Both the position numbers and the translations under genes were made by a program. The notes under the pieces are model-generated. The model had not been told where the DNA came from. It ran no database searches and saw nothing but the letters and a program-made list of their open reading frames with translations. A stretch of DNA of 64,000 bases from Casuarius casuarius. Lineage: Eukaryota; Chordata; Aves; Casuariiformes; Casuariidae. This document shows, piece by piece, positions 47,201 to 61,300 of this stretch (within the stretch, counting starts at the first letter, position 1; each line of letters begins with the position of its first letter). Location of the stretch: NCBI GenBank assembly GCA_003342895.1, contig PTFA01000020.1, positions 6,403,644-6,467,643 of the forward strand. Reading direction: 5' to 3'.

Positions 47201-50200
47201 ACTGATGGGTTGAGTGATTTAAGAACTTTTTTAGGCAAGACCAAGAAGGAAGGATTCCCATTGCTCTTAAGGTGCTGTATGAAACAGAACAATGTGCTAG
47301 AGTGGTCAATTACATAAATATTTACAGCTTTCCATTTATGAATCACAGCACTCAAGCTTTAAATTGAAATACAAAGAAGCTGAAAGTATACACAAGCATA
47401 AAGAGCTTTGAAAAAATAATTCGACATGATTCCTTTAAACATATCAGAACAAAATTAAGAACTAAACATCAATAAAAAGGACACTTCTGACACATCAAAT
47501 ACAAATGTTACTTTTCAAAGAACTAAGTTTTAAAATATTGCATGTTAGGAAAATTAGAAACTCAAAAGTTCTCACAAACACTAAGCACTGAAAAAGTATA
47601 GCAGAATACAAGTTGTTTGGGAGAAAATAAATCTTAACACATAAACATACCTTGTTGCCAGAAAGAGACTTTAATCCATTCATATCACTAACTGTTGTAG
47701 CTTTACTTCTGTAAAAGGACAGAAGGAGCTATGGTAGTATAGTATTACAAAGGATTCAAAATCAGGTAAGAAATATCTTGAAAGTGGATAAAAGTATTAA
47801 ACCTACCCTTCTTTTCATATTTTTCCACACTAAACACTTTATAAAACATTCTCATCTCTTTAGATGAAAAAGCTAAGTTTAAAGCAACTACATTACTATA
47901 CCACGTATAACTAAGATTTTTTTCTAAGCACAAAGTTGTATGATATCTAATTTATATGTACCTACCTAGCCATCAGTTAGGGGAAAAAAAAAAAAAAAAA
48001 ACCACACACACACAAATACTCCCTCTAAAAATTTTGCAACTACATATAAAAGCACAGAAGCCAACCACAGAAGAAACCATCCAAACAAACAAACAAACAA
48101 AAAAAACAACAACAAAAACACCACCCCACACAGAAAAACCACCACACTCACCCACCCTCTCTTTATTAGTTAACTTGAGTCAGGCCATTCTCTCTTATTT
48201 TCTACACCTGACATCACTGGAAAATTGCTTTCCACAAAGAAGAAAAGTAGTATTCCCTACAATGGCAGTTCCCTACAGCAGCATTAACTTCTCCCAAACC
48301 AAAACAGCTTCTTAACTTTTCAATTATGTTTCTATTAAATGTAACTTTTATAAAATCAAAGACATCTTCTTCCAGAAAATTAGCTGATAAAAGAAGCTAA
48401 AGTGAACTAAGACTTTACAAATATAGCAAAATGTTTGTAATTTGCCTTAAGCAGGTCAAGAGTCACACACACTAGCTCTTGCATCATAAAGATATATCAT
48501 TTAAATCAAAAACATTGTTTGATATTCTCAAGTGAGTCTATGACCTTCTTTACAAAGGTGCCATGGAGGTTAGCAGTGCATTTTCTTAAGAATCCCCATA
48601 GTGATACAGAGTAGTGCTACTGTATATGAACCCCAGGGAAGCTCCAAGAACAGAAAGGAACAAAGGCTTCCACACACTGACATTTAACTACAATAATTGT
48701 TCCCATAGGCAGAAATATTTTGTATTTTAACTGGAAAGGTTCCTTAGTATTCTCCACCCCCCCCCCAAAGAAAAAAAAAGAAGAAAGGAAGGTAATCCCT
48801 TTCCTGAAATGGGTTTTCTTTCTGTGGTAATTTCCAACAGCTTTCCCTTTCATGGTTTTTCAGTAGNNNNNNNNNNNNNNNNNNNNGGGGGGGTCACAAA
48901 CAGCAGCTCCTGAGGTCTCAAAATCCTTCTTCCACATGCCACACCGCACTATAGCAAAGCCCACAGAAGGGGCTTTAAAGGTTTTCAGCAAGAAAAGGGA
49001 GCATGCTGCACTAGCATAGCACAACTTCCATAGCATTTCACACAAGCCAGAATTTTAAGATTAGTATTAGACAACAGAAGAAAAACTGCTAATATGTAAA
49101 TGCAAAATTGCCGAAGTAAGAGTTATTATGCAACATAGAAGCAATCAATAGGCCAAAAACTCAACTAGCTGGAGCATCCAGGCCCAGCAAAAGAAATATA
49201 AACTCCTGAACATACTTGCTTTATAAAGATCAAAAGGGAACAAAATGGAGCAAGCTACATACGCATTTCTCCGTTAGCTAAATCCAAGTGCCCTCTCTAC
49301 AGCAGGCAATTCAACCTTGAAGATGTGGAAGCAACACTAGAGTTACAAGAATCTAATCCAACTTTTCAGTTACAAGAGCAAGCCAAGTAATTCTCATGGT
49401 GTTACCATGCCCAACCAGCATACTGCCAATTCTCCCAGGGGATTCTGCTGTTTTAAACAGGGAGAGGGCCACGTTGCAATGGCAGTATTCAGTGTCAATA
49501 TTCCATTATGTAAAGAGACCCAAGGCCAGACTGCAGAAGAAAGAGAGGAACTAGCATCCTATCCTTAGGTACAGTGAAGATTATGTATTTCATTCTTTCA
49601 TAATTTTAACCTCTTCTTTTTGTGTTTCTCCTCTTAATATTTTTAAATGTTTTCGACCCTGTTAGATTCTACTACCCACCATAAATTCAAAGAACATCTT
49701 TAATGTGCACTGTTCACAGGCAGCTTACTTTAACATTTAAATCCCAGTTACCTGTAGTTGTCGTCATCTGAATCTGAAGCAGATACTTCACTGCTACCAT
49801 TACTTTCCTCTGTCACATCAACAGCACTAAGCTCTGCTATGATTTGCTTTACATCTGTATCAAATACCTTTTCATACAGCAGTTCATATAGAAGAGCTGG
49901 AGAAGGTGAGGAGAAAGAGAAAGGGCAAAATCAATTACAAGGTAAATGGGATTTTACACCACCATTATGGAGACATTTCAAATTATTTCAATTAGGAAAA
50001 GCAAGATTGTTAACTATTAGCTGAAACAATGAAGGCATTAAGAGCCCAAACAGCTGCAGCTGCTGTCGTTAAATGGGTATGCATGCAACTACCAGAAATC
50101 AGGTCTCAATTGGCCCCAACATTATAACTGGATTAGCATATGGGCAAACTTTTCATGAAGGATCAGAACCCATGCTTGTGTAGTGGGCGTCACAGTGGCT

Positions 50201-53200
50201 CAAACCTGCTTAGGACTTCTTGGGCATTGCTTCAATATAGTAAAGAAAACAATAACATATGAAGATGGTGGGGAGGGGGGTTGTTTGGTTGTTTTTTTGC
50301 ACACGCAACTCCTAGGATTTCTGTGAGAAGCTGCATACACAAAGAGGATTTTAAAACAGTCTGAAGTTTGCTAGTCTGAAGTACAAAATTAAAACCAGAA
50401 CATTGACCAGATACAATGCAACAGATTTATATAAACAAAAATTTTGGTGAACTAATTTTATAAAGCACTCAAAGAGGCAAATAAGTCTTTTCCTTTTTGT
50501 ATGTATCTGCTTTATCATGACTTAAAATCATGACATGGTAAGAATTCAAGACTTGCAAGATCATACAATCATTGACAATTCAATTAGAAAATAAAGCTAC
50601 ACTAAAGTGGTAATAAACCTTCATACAGAGTCTTTTCTCTCCAACTGAAGTCTGACAGGGATCATTTTAAGATTTTTGGTGAAAATACACACTTAACTAA
50701 CCAACACAATACTTACACTGGCAGAGAGCAGCTCTTTCTGAATACTCTATGGGATAAACAATATCATAGTGGTTTCCATTTGAGAAACACAGCAATACCT
50801 TAAAAAAAAAAAAAAGAAAGGTTTTGCATCTCACTTCTTTTTTAGTAGGAACAGTACTTTTAAAATGCGATTTAATGTGCCAACATGCTTTGTTGAATTT
50901 TGGTATCTCAAAGTATCAATAAAACACTACCAAAATTTTTAGTGGGTGTCCTTTAAACCCAGTCAAAAAGAATTTAATATAAAGGTAACTATGTGAGTCA
51001 GCATCACTAGTATTTTTTAAAACAGAATTTTACATTATTATGAAGGTATACTACACCCCAAATATGGAACATTTATTTAAAAAGAATGGCTATACAAATC
51101 AACAGAATAGTTACCATAAATATATACAAAAGAAATTATTTAAATTGAATTCTCAGAGCATTTCATTGTATTGATTAATAAGTTTCACATTAAATTATTT
51201 GCTGTTAATTACAATAGTCTTAATTCAATCTTTCAAAATAGCCTTAAATATTTTACCTTATCAGAAAAGCCATTTTCAGTTACATGTGACGGAGAAGCAT
51301 TTGGTTCCCGGTAGATTATGAAATCTCTCCTAAGAAAAAAAAGTACTAATTAAGAATTCACGTAAAAATACATTTCAGTAAAAACTAAAACATTACAGTC
51401 AAGTTCGAGGAACATGCATAACCATAGAATACACTTACTGGGAAAGAATACTGAAGAATATTAGTGTAACTGTCTCTCGTCAGAAAAAGGTTTACTTTTG
51501 TGAAATGTTGTGTGTTCTCAAAAGTTCAAACAGCAAAATATTTACATTTGACAATACGAGTGTTTTGTATCATGCTTCCACTTTCCTGTGTGTGAAGTTT
51601 CTGGGCAATACTATGTCTTCTACGATGCACCTCAGCCTTCCTTCACACAAAGGGGAGCCCGTGCTGCACCACAGCAGTTCTCAGCTAATAACGTCACAGA
51701 AGAGACTTAGTATAGATGCAGCTAATAATGACTAAAATACAGAATTTGTTTTTGTTCAAGCTATTTCTACTCCTCTCTCCCTGTCCAAGCATTAAAACTG
51801 CTTGCAAAGTTGCCATTCCATATTTTTACCCCCATATTTAGTATCCTCTTTTTTCTTACTATACCAGCATTTTTTGTCTTTTTCCATTTTCAGTGGAGAA
51901 AATTCTAAAAGCACTTGTGCAACAGTACAACCATTATTAGTCCCAACTCGGCAACATTTTCAGATACATAGTTTTTGATATAATTCATTTTTGATTGTTA
52001 TGTCAACTTTTTAAAAGGATCCTATGTAGTGTTCCAAGAACATTTGCATATTATTCCATTTGCCTCAGTTTGGAGCTGGATTCTCATGCACTGTCCCAAA
52101 AATCTTTCTGTAACCATTCCCAGCACAAGAAAGATGATGAAAGTTTAATTTGTACAAAGCAATGAAACACCTCAGAAAAGAGCAACAAAGAAGTCAGTAA
52201 GGTTGAACAGAGTTCAGAGTGTTTTTACTGTAGCCGAACACATCGGCCTACTACACTAAAATATGCTAGCATGCACTGAGCCAATGACAAGTAAAATACA
52301 CTAATAAAATAGAAACAAATAGAGCAGCATCCATGAAGACAACGGCTCCGCAATCCTGAAGAAATTCACAACATTTTGCCATTTGGAAATCCACTAGAAC
52401 AAAGAGGAGGTTGGTTTTATCAAGAGAACCAGGAAATGCTGGCACTCATTCTGACAGTTGAGCAAATCATCCAGGCTACATCTGTACTAGCAAATTAAAC
52501 ATGCCTGAGAGCCTTCCTTGGCTTTGAGGCCAGCTAACAGGGAATGGCCCACATCTATGCTAATAAGCTCTTCTCACCTCCCAAAGCAAGTTCCCACAAC
52601 CAGACCTATCCATGCAACATTCGTGCTCCTGAACCGCATCCAGAACTGCTGGGGGAACCCCTGTGACCTAGCTGCCAAAGCATGCCAAGGAGCGTGCCAA
52701 CAGCCCAACAGACCGTTCCCAGGCACGGCCTGAGGATCTAATACTGTAACTGTGGCCCCAGCACCTCCACAAAAATCATGCCTTCCACATGTCTCACTGT
52801 TTTCATCTATCTGGTGAAAAGGACCTCTCCTGCATTTTAAAATTGATAATACACTGTAAAAAAAGACATCCAGATGGCTCAGTTTCCATTCCTCTATGGA
52901 TGAAACCAGCAAGAGTGGGATCCAGTGTCACATGGTTTTTGCTGGACTTGAATTGCTGGACTTAAGGTGCCAAAAAAAATTGGTCTGTTGTCTTCAAATG
53001 AGAACTGAAGCATACTTTTTGATAAGTTGGACCGAATCCATACAGAGCGTGAAGTTGCAGTGTTGGAAGATAGCCATCATCAAGGGTATCAGTCCAGCAT
53101 ACTTCTTCAAAATGGGCTTAGAAAATTTTATTGCTGCAAACTAGGTTTTGGTCCTATGCAGTGACTGCTTTCCCGGGTGAAATAACTCAGCCTTATTATC

Positions 53201-55274
53201 TTTAGGATAATTAAAAATACTATAAAGAGCAGGGCTGATACAGTTTAGCAAATTTAGAATTCACATTAAAACATTTTATTTTGTTGAATTAAAAAGCATA
53301 AATGTCAGATGGGATATAAGGTAACAGATACAGGAAAAGCCACAACTGATATTGCCAGGACAGGTTATTTCCCTTTTATTTTCTAAAAGGTGAGAGAGAC
53401 TGCAAATATTGGCTATTTTTTTTGCTGCCATAATCAATCTCTGTCATGATCCTAGCTCGATTTATTTTTTCTAAGTATCTTTGCACATAATCCTCCCTTC
53501 GAATTCTTTGCTCACCAATCCGTCTGTTCCTTCAACTTCTTCCTTGCTCACACTAGCAGAAGTTTAATCAGTCTTGCAAAATTATTAAGTATACTCACAG
53601 GCACAAGTTTTTGGAAGGAGAAAAAAGTTCTAATACACCTCAGAAAAGCAGTTGTGAGAGGAACAGAATTTCATGGCTCAGGGGGCCACTTGCTTCAGGG
53701 AGATACAAAAATTTACTAGATAAACAAGTTAGACTTGTTAGACATCTGAGGAGTAAACTTATTCACACTCCATTTGTATCTTATGCTTGAGAACTCTGAA
53801 ACTCTCTTCTTCATTTGGAATAGAAGAAGAAATTTATACTTGTTCTCCTTTCCTTCAGTCTGTCAGCAAGGAAGAAGGGAAACAACTCTTTCTTCTACCC
53901 CTATTACCATTCCTACTTTCCCAGAGCTACAAAATTGCATTTTTAATAGAAGCCAGTTCTCCCAAAACAAATTGTGGTAGTAACAACTCTTACATGTTCA
54001 ACTCTGCTGTGAAATACCTGCAGTTGCAGCTATGCCACATGCCTCCCTATGCTTCTAACGGAGACAGGAAATATTTCTCTTAACCTGTATTTGTCTCAGT
54101 ATTAATTTATCAACTGTGGTCCTGGATGCCAATATACCCTGACTTCAAAATAAACTTTGCTTCTATTTCATCAGAATACTTCTCCCATGACCACAGATAC
54201 AAGAAACAGATGGACAAAACCATCCAGTTCTGATGCAATCAAGCATGCAGCTTTGTTGACTTAAATTGAGGTGCATCTCTCTACACCCTGGCTCTGTCTA
54301 ACTATCAGACCCTCCCTCCATACATCTCGAGCCAAATCTTACTCACTTTCAGTCTGGTTCTCTTCCAGTCATCCAGCACATGCAACTCTAAACAGTCCCA
54401 TTAGCCACATAAAATGCAATCAAGCATAGAACTTTACGCAGTTTCCTGCACTTCACACTCACCTCAGTACCTGAAAGTAATATTTCCACTTAACTAGTTT
54501 CTCTCCTCACGTCAATTGTCTGATCAAGGGTTAAAGTACAACAACAACAACAAAAGTAGTCATTAGTTTACAGTACCCATTTTGAAACACTGAATTTTCC
54601 AACTGGTTTACAAACAGCAGAAAGAAGCTGTTATACATAGCTCTCTCTTGCACAGCAATTAGAAAGCACAGTTATTATAAAAGTGTATGCTACCTTGTAA
54701 AGTAAGATTAGCATATAGGATTATATTTACTTAAAATACACCAGCAAAACTTTTCAGCACCAAGAGGAGGGTTTGTCTGTGCACAAATGCTCAAACATTT
54801 CTTAAGCTTAAACTCAGGCTATGGACCTCAGCAAATTCATACTATTTGTCTGTACTGAAGAAAACAGAGTAAGCTACTGCAGTACACCAGGTAGCCTCAT
54901 AGCAGTACACATACCTTCACACTAGGAGGTGTACGAGAACGGCTTTCTAGCATACAGCCTACAATAACTCATACCAGTAAACTACGTCACAGAGTTTGTA
55001 TGGAGGGAATAAAGAAATAGGTAAAGACCACATCTTAGTAGAAGGGCTATTATTAAAAACTTGGTGAGAAACAGGAAGAGGAGCAAAAAAGCAATTGTAA
55101 TAGGAAAAACTACAATATGAAAATTAACAAAAAATACAAACAGTATGACTCTACTGCACGTAGCTGTGCGGGTGAGACATATGACATTATTGCAAGTTAC
55201 TCAAATCCCAGATCAGGTATCACTTTCAAAGCTCACTTTCTATTTTTATTTAATACTTTGACAGCTGCAAGTAT

Positions 55275-55324
<50 letters not shown>

Positions 55325-58300
55325 TATATACACACACACACACACACTCTCTCTCTCTCAATATATACATATAAGATATGTTTATATTAAGTGTATAATT
55401 TTCTGGAGAATAATGTAATATGTTGTCATATCTTTTGTATTCCAACTGGTTAATTAACAAAACAACTGAATTAGATGAAACAAGCTAGCTCATCGTAACA
55501 GAACTCAAAAAGTATTTAAATTTTTCTTACTTGTACATAAGAGAAAGGGCACTTATTTCTACTTGTCCAACCCATTCCTGTATTACAAAAAGAAAATCAA
55601 GTTCAATCAAATACACAATTACTGTACTTCTTTATGTGTAGGTAAATGGAAACAAGGAATCATTATCAAAAATTAATATACTGACACTGAGCCTGGATTT
55701 CTGCCAAAATACTTTGATTGTATTAAAAGGCATTTTGAAATAACAATAATTATTCCAGTAAAGGTAATGTGCAGGAGTTAGAGGTTTTTTTCCTTTGTAG
55801 AAACTGGTCTATATAAAAACAGAACCAAGAACAGCCACATAAACGCAGAGCTATGATTAAGAAGCATGACTTTGAAAGATGACATAGTATTTCTATCTTT
55901 CTTTTGTTAAACTCAGACAAGCAGAAGGCTAGTGTATCAAAAGTGATTTTTGAAAGAAGTGTTACATTTATTGAGTGCTTTTTAAAATGCTAATCTCTTC
56001 CTTCAAAAGTGTCTGGTTTTGCGGGCTTTAAACTAAAGAACTGGAACAAGAACCTTGTGGCTTAAGTCTTCTGCCTAAAACACAGACAACTAGCATACAA
56101 GTATCTTAACACAGACAGATGAAGTACTCCAAAATAAAGTGGACAAACCACTTCCAAACAGCCAAAATAATCCTGTATTAGATAGTCGCATTTTTGATGC
56201 GAACAGCTGTATATTGATACCTAAAGGACCAGAAGTCTGCCTTTTAAAGTTGTTAAACAATGAAGTGTCAATAACACCATAATCCAGATTCAAGTCATTA
56301 GAAATTTGTTGCTTTTATTACCAGTCTAATTGCTGTATAATGCTCCAACATGACATCAGAGCATTCTCACAATTTTTTTTTCTAAATTAAAAACAACTGA
56401 AATTAAATGTGAGGCAGAAATCTGTAGCAGTCTGATTTTTTCATATATTTTTATATATATAAAATTGTGAAGACAGCTTTGAAATACAAAATGTCTTTTT
56501 GAAAAATTAAACATATGGTAACTTTCTTACATGATTAGAGAAATTAAGGTTTTGGGTTTTTTGTTTTTTGTTTTTTTTTAAACACCATTAGTAGGAATGT
56601 AGGGAAAAAACATTTTCTATACACGTTACTCTGCTTTTACCTCAGTGCAGTTCACTGCAGAGTAAGTTCTACTAGAAAATAGCATGCCTTACCATTTGGC
56701 ATAGCATACAACTTCAGGATCTGAATACCAAAACTTACAATTAAAAATCTTGGAATGAACAAAGCAAGACAGAAGCCGAATAGGCTCAGGGCCAACTTTT
56801 CCCCCTTCCACCACTCATTTTGGAAGCCGACTTCATCTGGTTGGCCATTCTAATTAGGAACTTTGTTGGCATAGCAGAAAAAAATCATGCTTCAATTTCT
56901 AGGATGGGAAAACTTAGTAAAATATGTACAAACCCTATCTTTAAAAAAAGCAAAAAGTTACTAGATTTTGTAATGCTGTATGAGTCTTGTTTTCCAGCTT
57001 ATATGAATTGTTAACTCCCTAGTAAATGCAACTAAAATAAAATCAATTCTATTTTAAATCAATGTCTTTGCAACAGCCCATGACTATTTTTCTAATATTC
57101 TGCACATCAGTAACTTTCTATTCATCATCCAGTCCTTTCTTCAAGACTGACTTAAAGAAAACACTAGTCTTTTTTATTTTTTTGCATTTGCATAAGCTAG
57201 AAACATTTGAATACAAATTTCATGGAAAAAGAAATGTTTAAATCGAAATAACAGAAAACCCCATATCCTTTTGCAACAGGGAATGTGCATATATGTATAC
57301 AAATAATGCAAAGACCTCTTAAGCTCAGTCAACAACTTTTGCAGGAAAAAAAAAAATCCAACTAGCTAACAAAAGTATCGCTTTCTAGTATTAACCAAGT
57401 TTAACATACCTGTGGGTTTTCCAAACATTTTAAGTACTCCTCAAATGGCCCCTCTATGAACTGTATTAAAAAAAAAAAAAAACAAGTTGATTGTTATTTT
57501 TATTAGCATAGCATGCAGGATCCATAGTCTATGACCACTGTACCAATGGTAAAGTACCATTAGAAACTTAAGACAACTCTGTCCTCAAAAAGCTCACAAT
57601 CTAAATATAAAGCAATGCAGAACAAGGAAATAAATGGTCAAAAAAATAGGTCCAAGTTCCAACAAGCAAGAATAACAATAGCTTCTGGAGTTGTCACGGC
57701 AAATACGGAGTTCAGCAGGCAAAGGGGAATCCAAAAGAAAACAAAGATACCGTCAAGTAGGTGTTATGGGGAATTTGTCCTGGGCATGCAGAGCATCACA
57801 GGAGGGAGCATATGCACACTTATTCAAGATCTTGTTAATAAAAATTGGCAGCTATGGACAATCAGAAATGGGAATCATATTTCTATAGAACTTAAGTAGT
57901 GATACATATAATGTAAGCAGGTCATAAAGGACACTGGAAGTAAAGGCAGCTTGTGTTTGAAGCAATATAGAAAAGGGAAGCCAATGAAAGGATGCAAACA
58001 AAGGGGCAACTTTTTAAGAGGCAAGCTAAGAAAGCAATCTGTTCAGCTACCCTTTACAAGAAAAGGGCAGATTATTTGGAAACAATCTGCTTGATTTAGC
58101 TAAATATAAAGATCCACAGAGGTCCAAATAAAGAAGTAGTTCCAGTTATCAACTCAAGTTACAGGCAGGATGGCCTCTTTACTCATAGTGATTAAAAAAA
58201 AAAGTAACAAGAAAAACTGAGTGGAGTAATGAGCTTGAGTGCTACTTCAACCATTTTGAACTTGGGTTGACACTGCTGTTCGTGAGAAGGATCAAAAAGT

Positions 58301-61300
58301 CTGGCCAAAATTTAATTTGGCCAGAACAGTCAGGTGCTAAGTAAAAAGATAAATTTGTGAGACATCAGCATAGACAGTAGTTATGTGCATGCGTGTGTTG
58401 AAGTTAAATGACCTAATGTATAGAAGGAGCAACAAAGGAGACCAGAAAGGTCTCATAGAAAATTGGAGAGAGAAAAAGAAAATGAAGAGATAACAGACAG
58501 CAGCAAAAATAACACTTCAAGAAAGGATGAGGATGAAGTTTGTGGTTACTTTGGTTACAGCAGTATCAATGGAATGAAAGAGGCAGAAATCCGAGCTGAA
58601 ATGGTCAAAACAGACTTGGAACTGATGGATGGAACTTGGATGAACTTCAACTAGTACTGACAGTACACGTCAGTAGAACTTAACTACCAAGAAGACCGAT
58701 GAGACAACAGTTAAAGAGACAAGCAGGATGAGGTATACTTTTTAAAGGAACAAAAGTAAACAGTGCTGTATTAGAGGCAAAATAGAAAGTACAGTAAGAG
58801 ATGAGAGAAACAAAGGAGATCAGCAGGACAGAAATACAGTACCTGAAGGAGTAGGAACACTATGAAATGAAAACAGACATGAGAACACCTCAGCCCTACA
58901 CATGAAACATCTATTCTGAAAAGCATAATAAATTTTTTAAAAAGAGGCTTTTTCAGAAGGACAGTGAAGATGGGTAGAGGAGAGGTCACATCACACCTAG
59001 GTCAAGTTGAGGGGGGAGGGGGTTAGATTTTATACACATGGAGACTGGAAGTTTGGGGAAGGAGCAAGACCACAACAGCAGAAACAGCTAGGATGGACAC
59101 CACAGCTATTCAGCTGACAAGATGGCAGAAAAGAGGGGGGGGAACCCCCCCACACACACACAAACAGAAAACAAAACCTACACATATAGTCAAGAAGCCA
59201 GACAGGTCACTATTTCCAAAAGCTACACAATGCAACAACAGGACTAGACAAGCAGATATTGAAGTGAATGGGGTAACTCTGGAGTGAGAGAAAGGGATGA
59301 AAGAGTCAGCAGCAGAGTGAAAAAAAAAAAGGGGGGGTGGGGGAGAAAGATCTGAGAGCTGATAAGTTATGAAATGGACTGGAAGCAAAGGAATCAAACA
59401 CTCCTTATGGCAAATGAAAACAGTTGAGTCAGAACTGCATTCTTTCAGAGAGGTTCACTATATTGGACCGTCTTCTTTCTTGAAAGCTTCCACGTTATTA
59501 ACAACGATCAGTCACACTTGAGCACAGGGCAGCTTGTCAGAAATTCTAACAAATATACACATCTTCCTTCCTATTTACCTTCTCTTCCTTATGCCAAAGT
59601 GCATATAAGACAGCCTTATTTTATTCTGGATCCAGGTAAATTTAGAACAGAAAAAAAAAAAAAACCTGAGCAATACTCCTTCAGCAACAAATACTTACAT
59701 ACACCCCTATTTTGGCTACCTTGGAAATTAATTAAATGGTATGTATACTGGAACACATTTAAATACAAACAGGAGCACTGCTATTTACTTCACTCCTTTA
59801 AAAGAAAAAAAAAAAATGTATATTGTTAACACTGATGACATTGGCCAAATACAGATGAAAATGATATTTTATGTTTGTTTTGTTTTTTTAAATGAATATT
59901 AGAGTTCCTACTCTTCCCATTCCCCTAGTCCAAGCAGCACAGGTCTTTCTCTAAGCTTATGAAAATGAGTTACTACCACGAGTCAGTTAAGGTGCACGAA
60001 CTTTAAAAAGCATCACATAGCACACAGCTACAATGAACTCTACACTTTAGAAGAGTAGAAGGAATAAAATAAGATTTTGAAATACTCAGGAGGAGGAGGA
60101 GGAAGAAAATACGTATATACTTACTGCTTCAAATTTCTCCCTATTTTTCCGAAGATAGTCTACACAAGCCATCCTAACATCGACATGCCAAGACTGACAG
60201 TGTAACACCTACAAAGGGAGAAATGGGAGAAAATGACACTAGTTATTAAGATTTTTGAGGAAAGATCATAAATAATCAATTTCTGTATACTAAATACTGC
60301 TTGGAAATAGCCTGTTTTTATTTCTAAGAATATTTAAAACATTTATTCAAAAATGAAATATTTATCCAGGTAAAGCCTCAATTACTTAGCCAAAATTAAC
60401 TAACAGCAGAAATCACAAATCTACTAAATTCAAATATTCAATTCTAGGAAGATTTACTGAGAAAGAAGTAGAACAGCATTTGTTGTCATTCTCTGACCCC
60501 TTTGTAAATGACTTCAATTAGTTGATGAAATAAGTTTTTGTTACTGTGGGAAGGGATGAAGAAATCAGTTACCAACATGTATTTGTCAAAATGAAATCCA
60601 ACCAAATCTAAGAGTAGTGTTACATTCCCTCGATTTAAGAGGTGTAGCTCTGTTGTCCAAACACTTATTTGGAAGCCAGGAATTCAGAATCCAATACAAC
60701 ACCTGCATTCTACCCTCTGTTCAAATCTGCATCAGAAAATACTGCTCTAATCATGGGCTCAGAGTTACCTCCAGCATGATTTTGTCTGCATCCCCCATAC
60801 AATATAGGGAAGTTCCAGTCAATTTAAATTGCATCATTTCTTGCAACCCTGGCACACTACCCTCAATTTAAAACACTTCCAAATTCTGATCAGAATGTTT
60901 TTCTGTATGAAGGGGAACAGGGATGAGGCCAACCTGTGGATAAACACCTACTGACTTTGAATGAAAGACCCTTCCTTTAACAAAGCAAGAACCAAATGTT
61001 AAAAATGTAAGAGGAATTAAAAAAAAAGTTCTCACTGGATTGAGGGAATTCTCCTTTTTATATATATATACCAGTGAAAAACATCACAAGATCAATGCAG
61101 CCATTATTCCACTAACATAAAAAGTTACTTTCAAAACAATAATGTCTGCTTGCCTGAAATTATAAAATTTAGTGGAGAAAGTAATTTTAAAAAAAAAGTG
61201 GATTCTGTATTAGCATAGGAATTTGGGCTCTCGCAGACAGAAGCACCAGAGCTCCCACTGCTGTTTGTTTGTATTTAAGACAAGATGACACTGTCACTTT

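Noticed and set aside
47956..48315. Open frames across A/C-rich low complexity, including a hydrophobic Val/Phe-rich antisense frame
   Set aside because: They arise from long A, CA and CCACC runs. There is no initiation context or homology.
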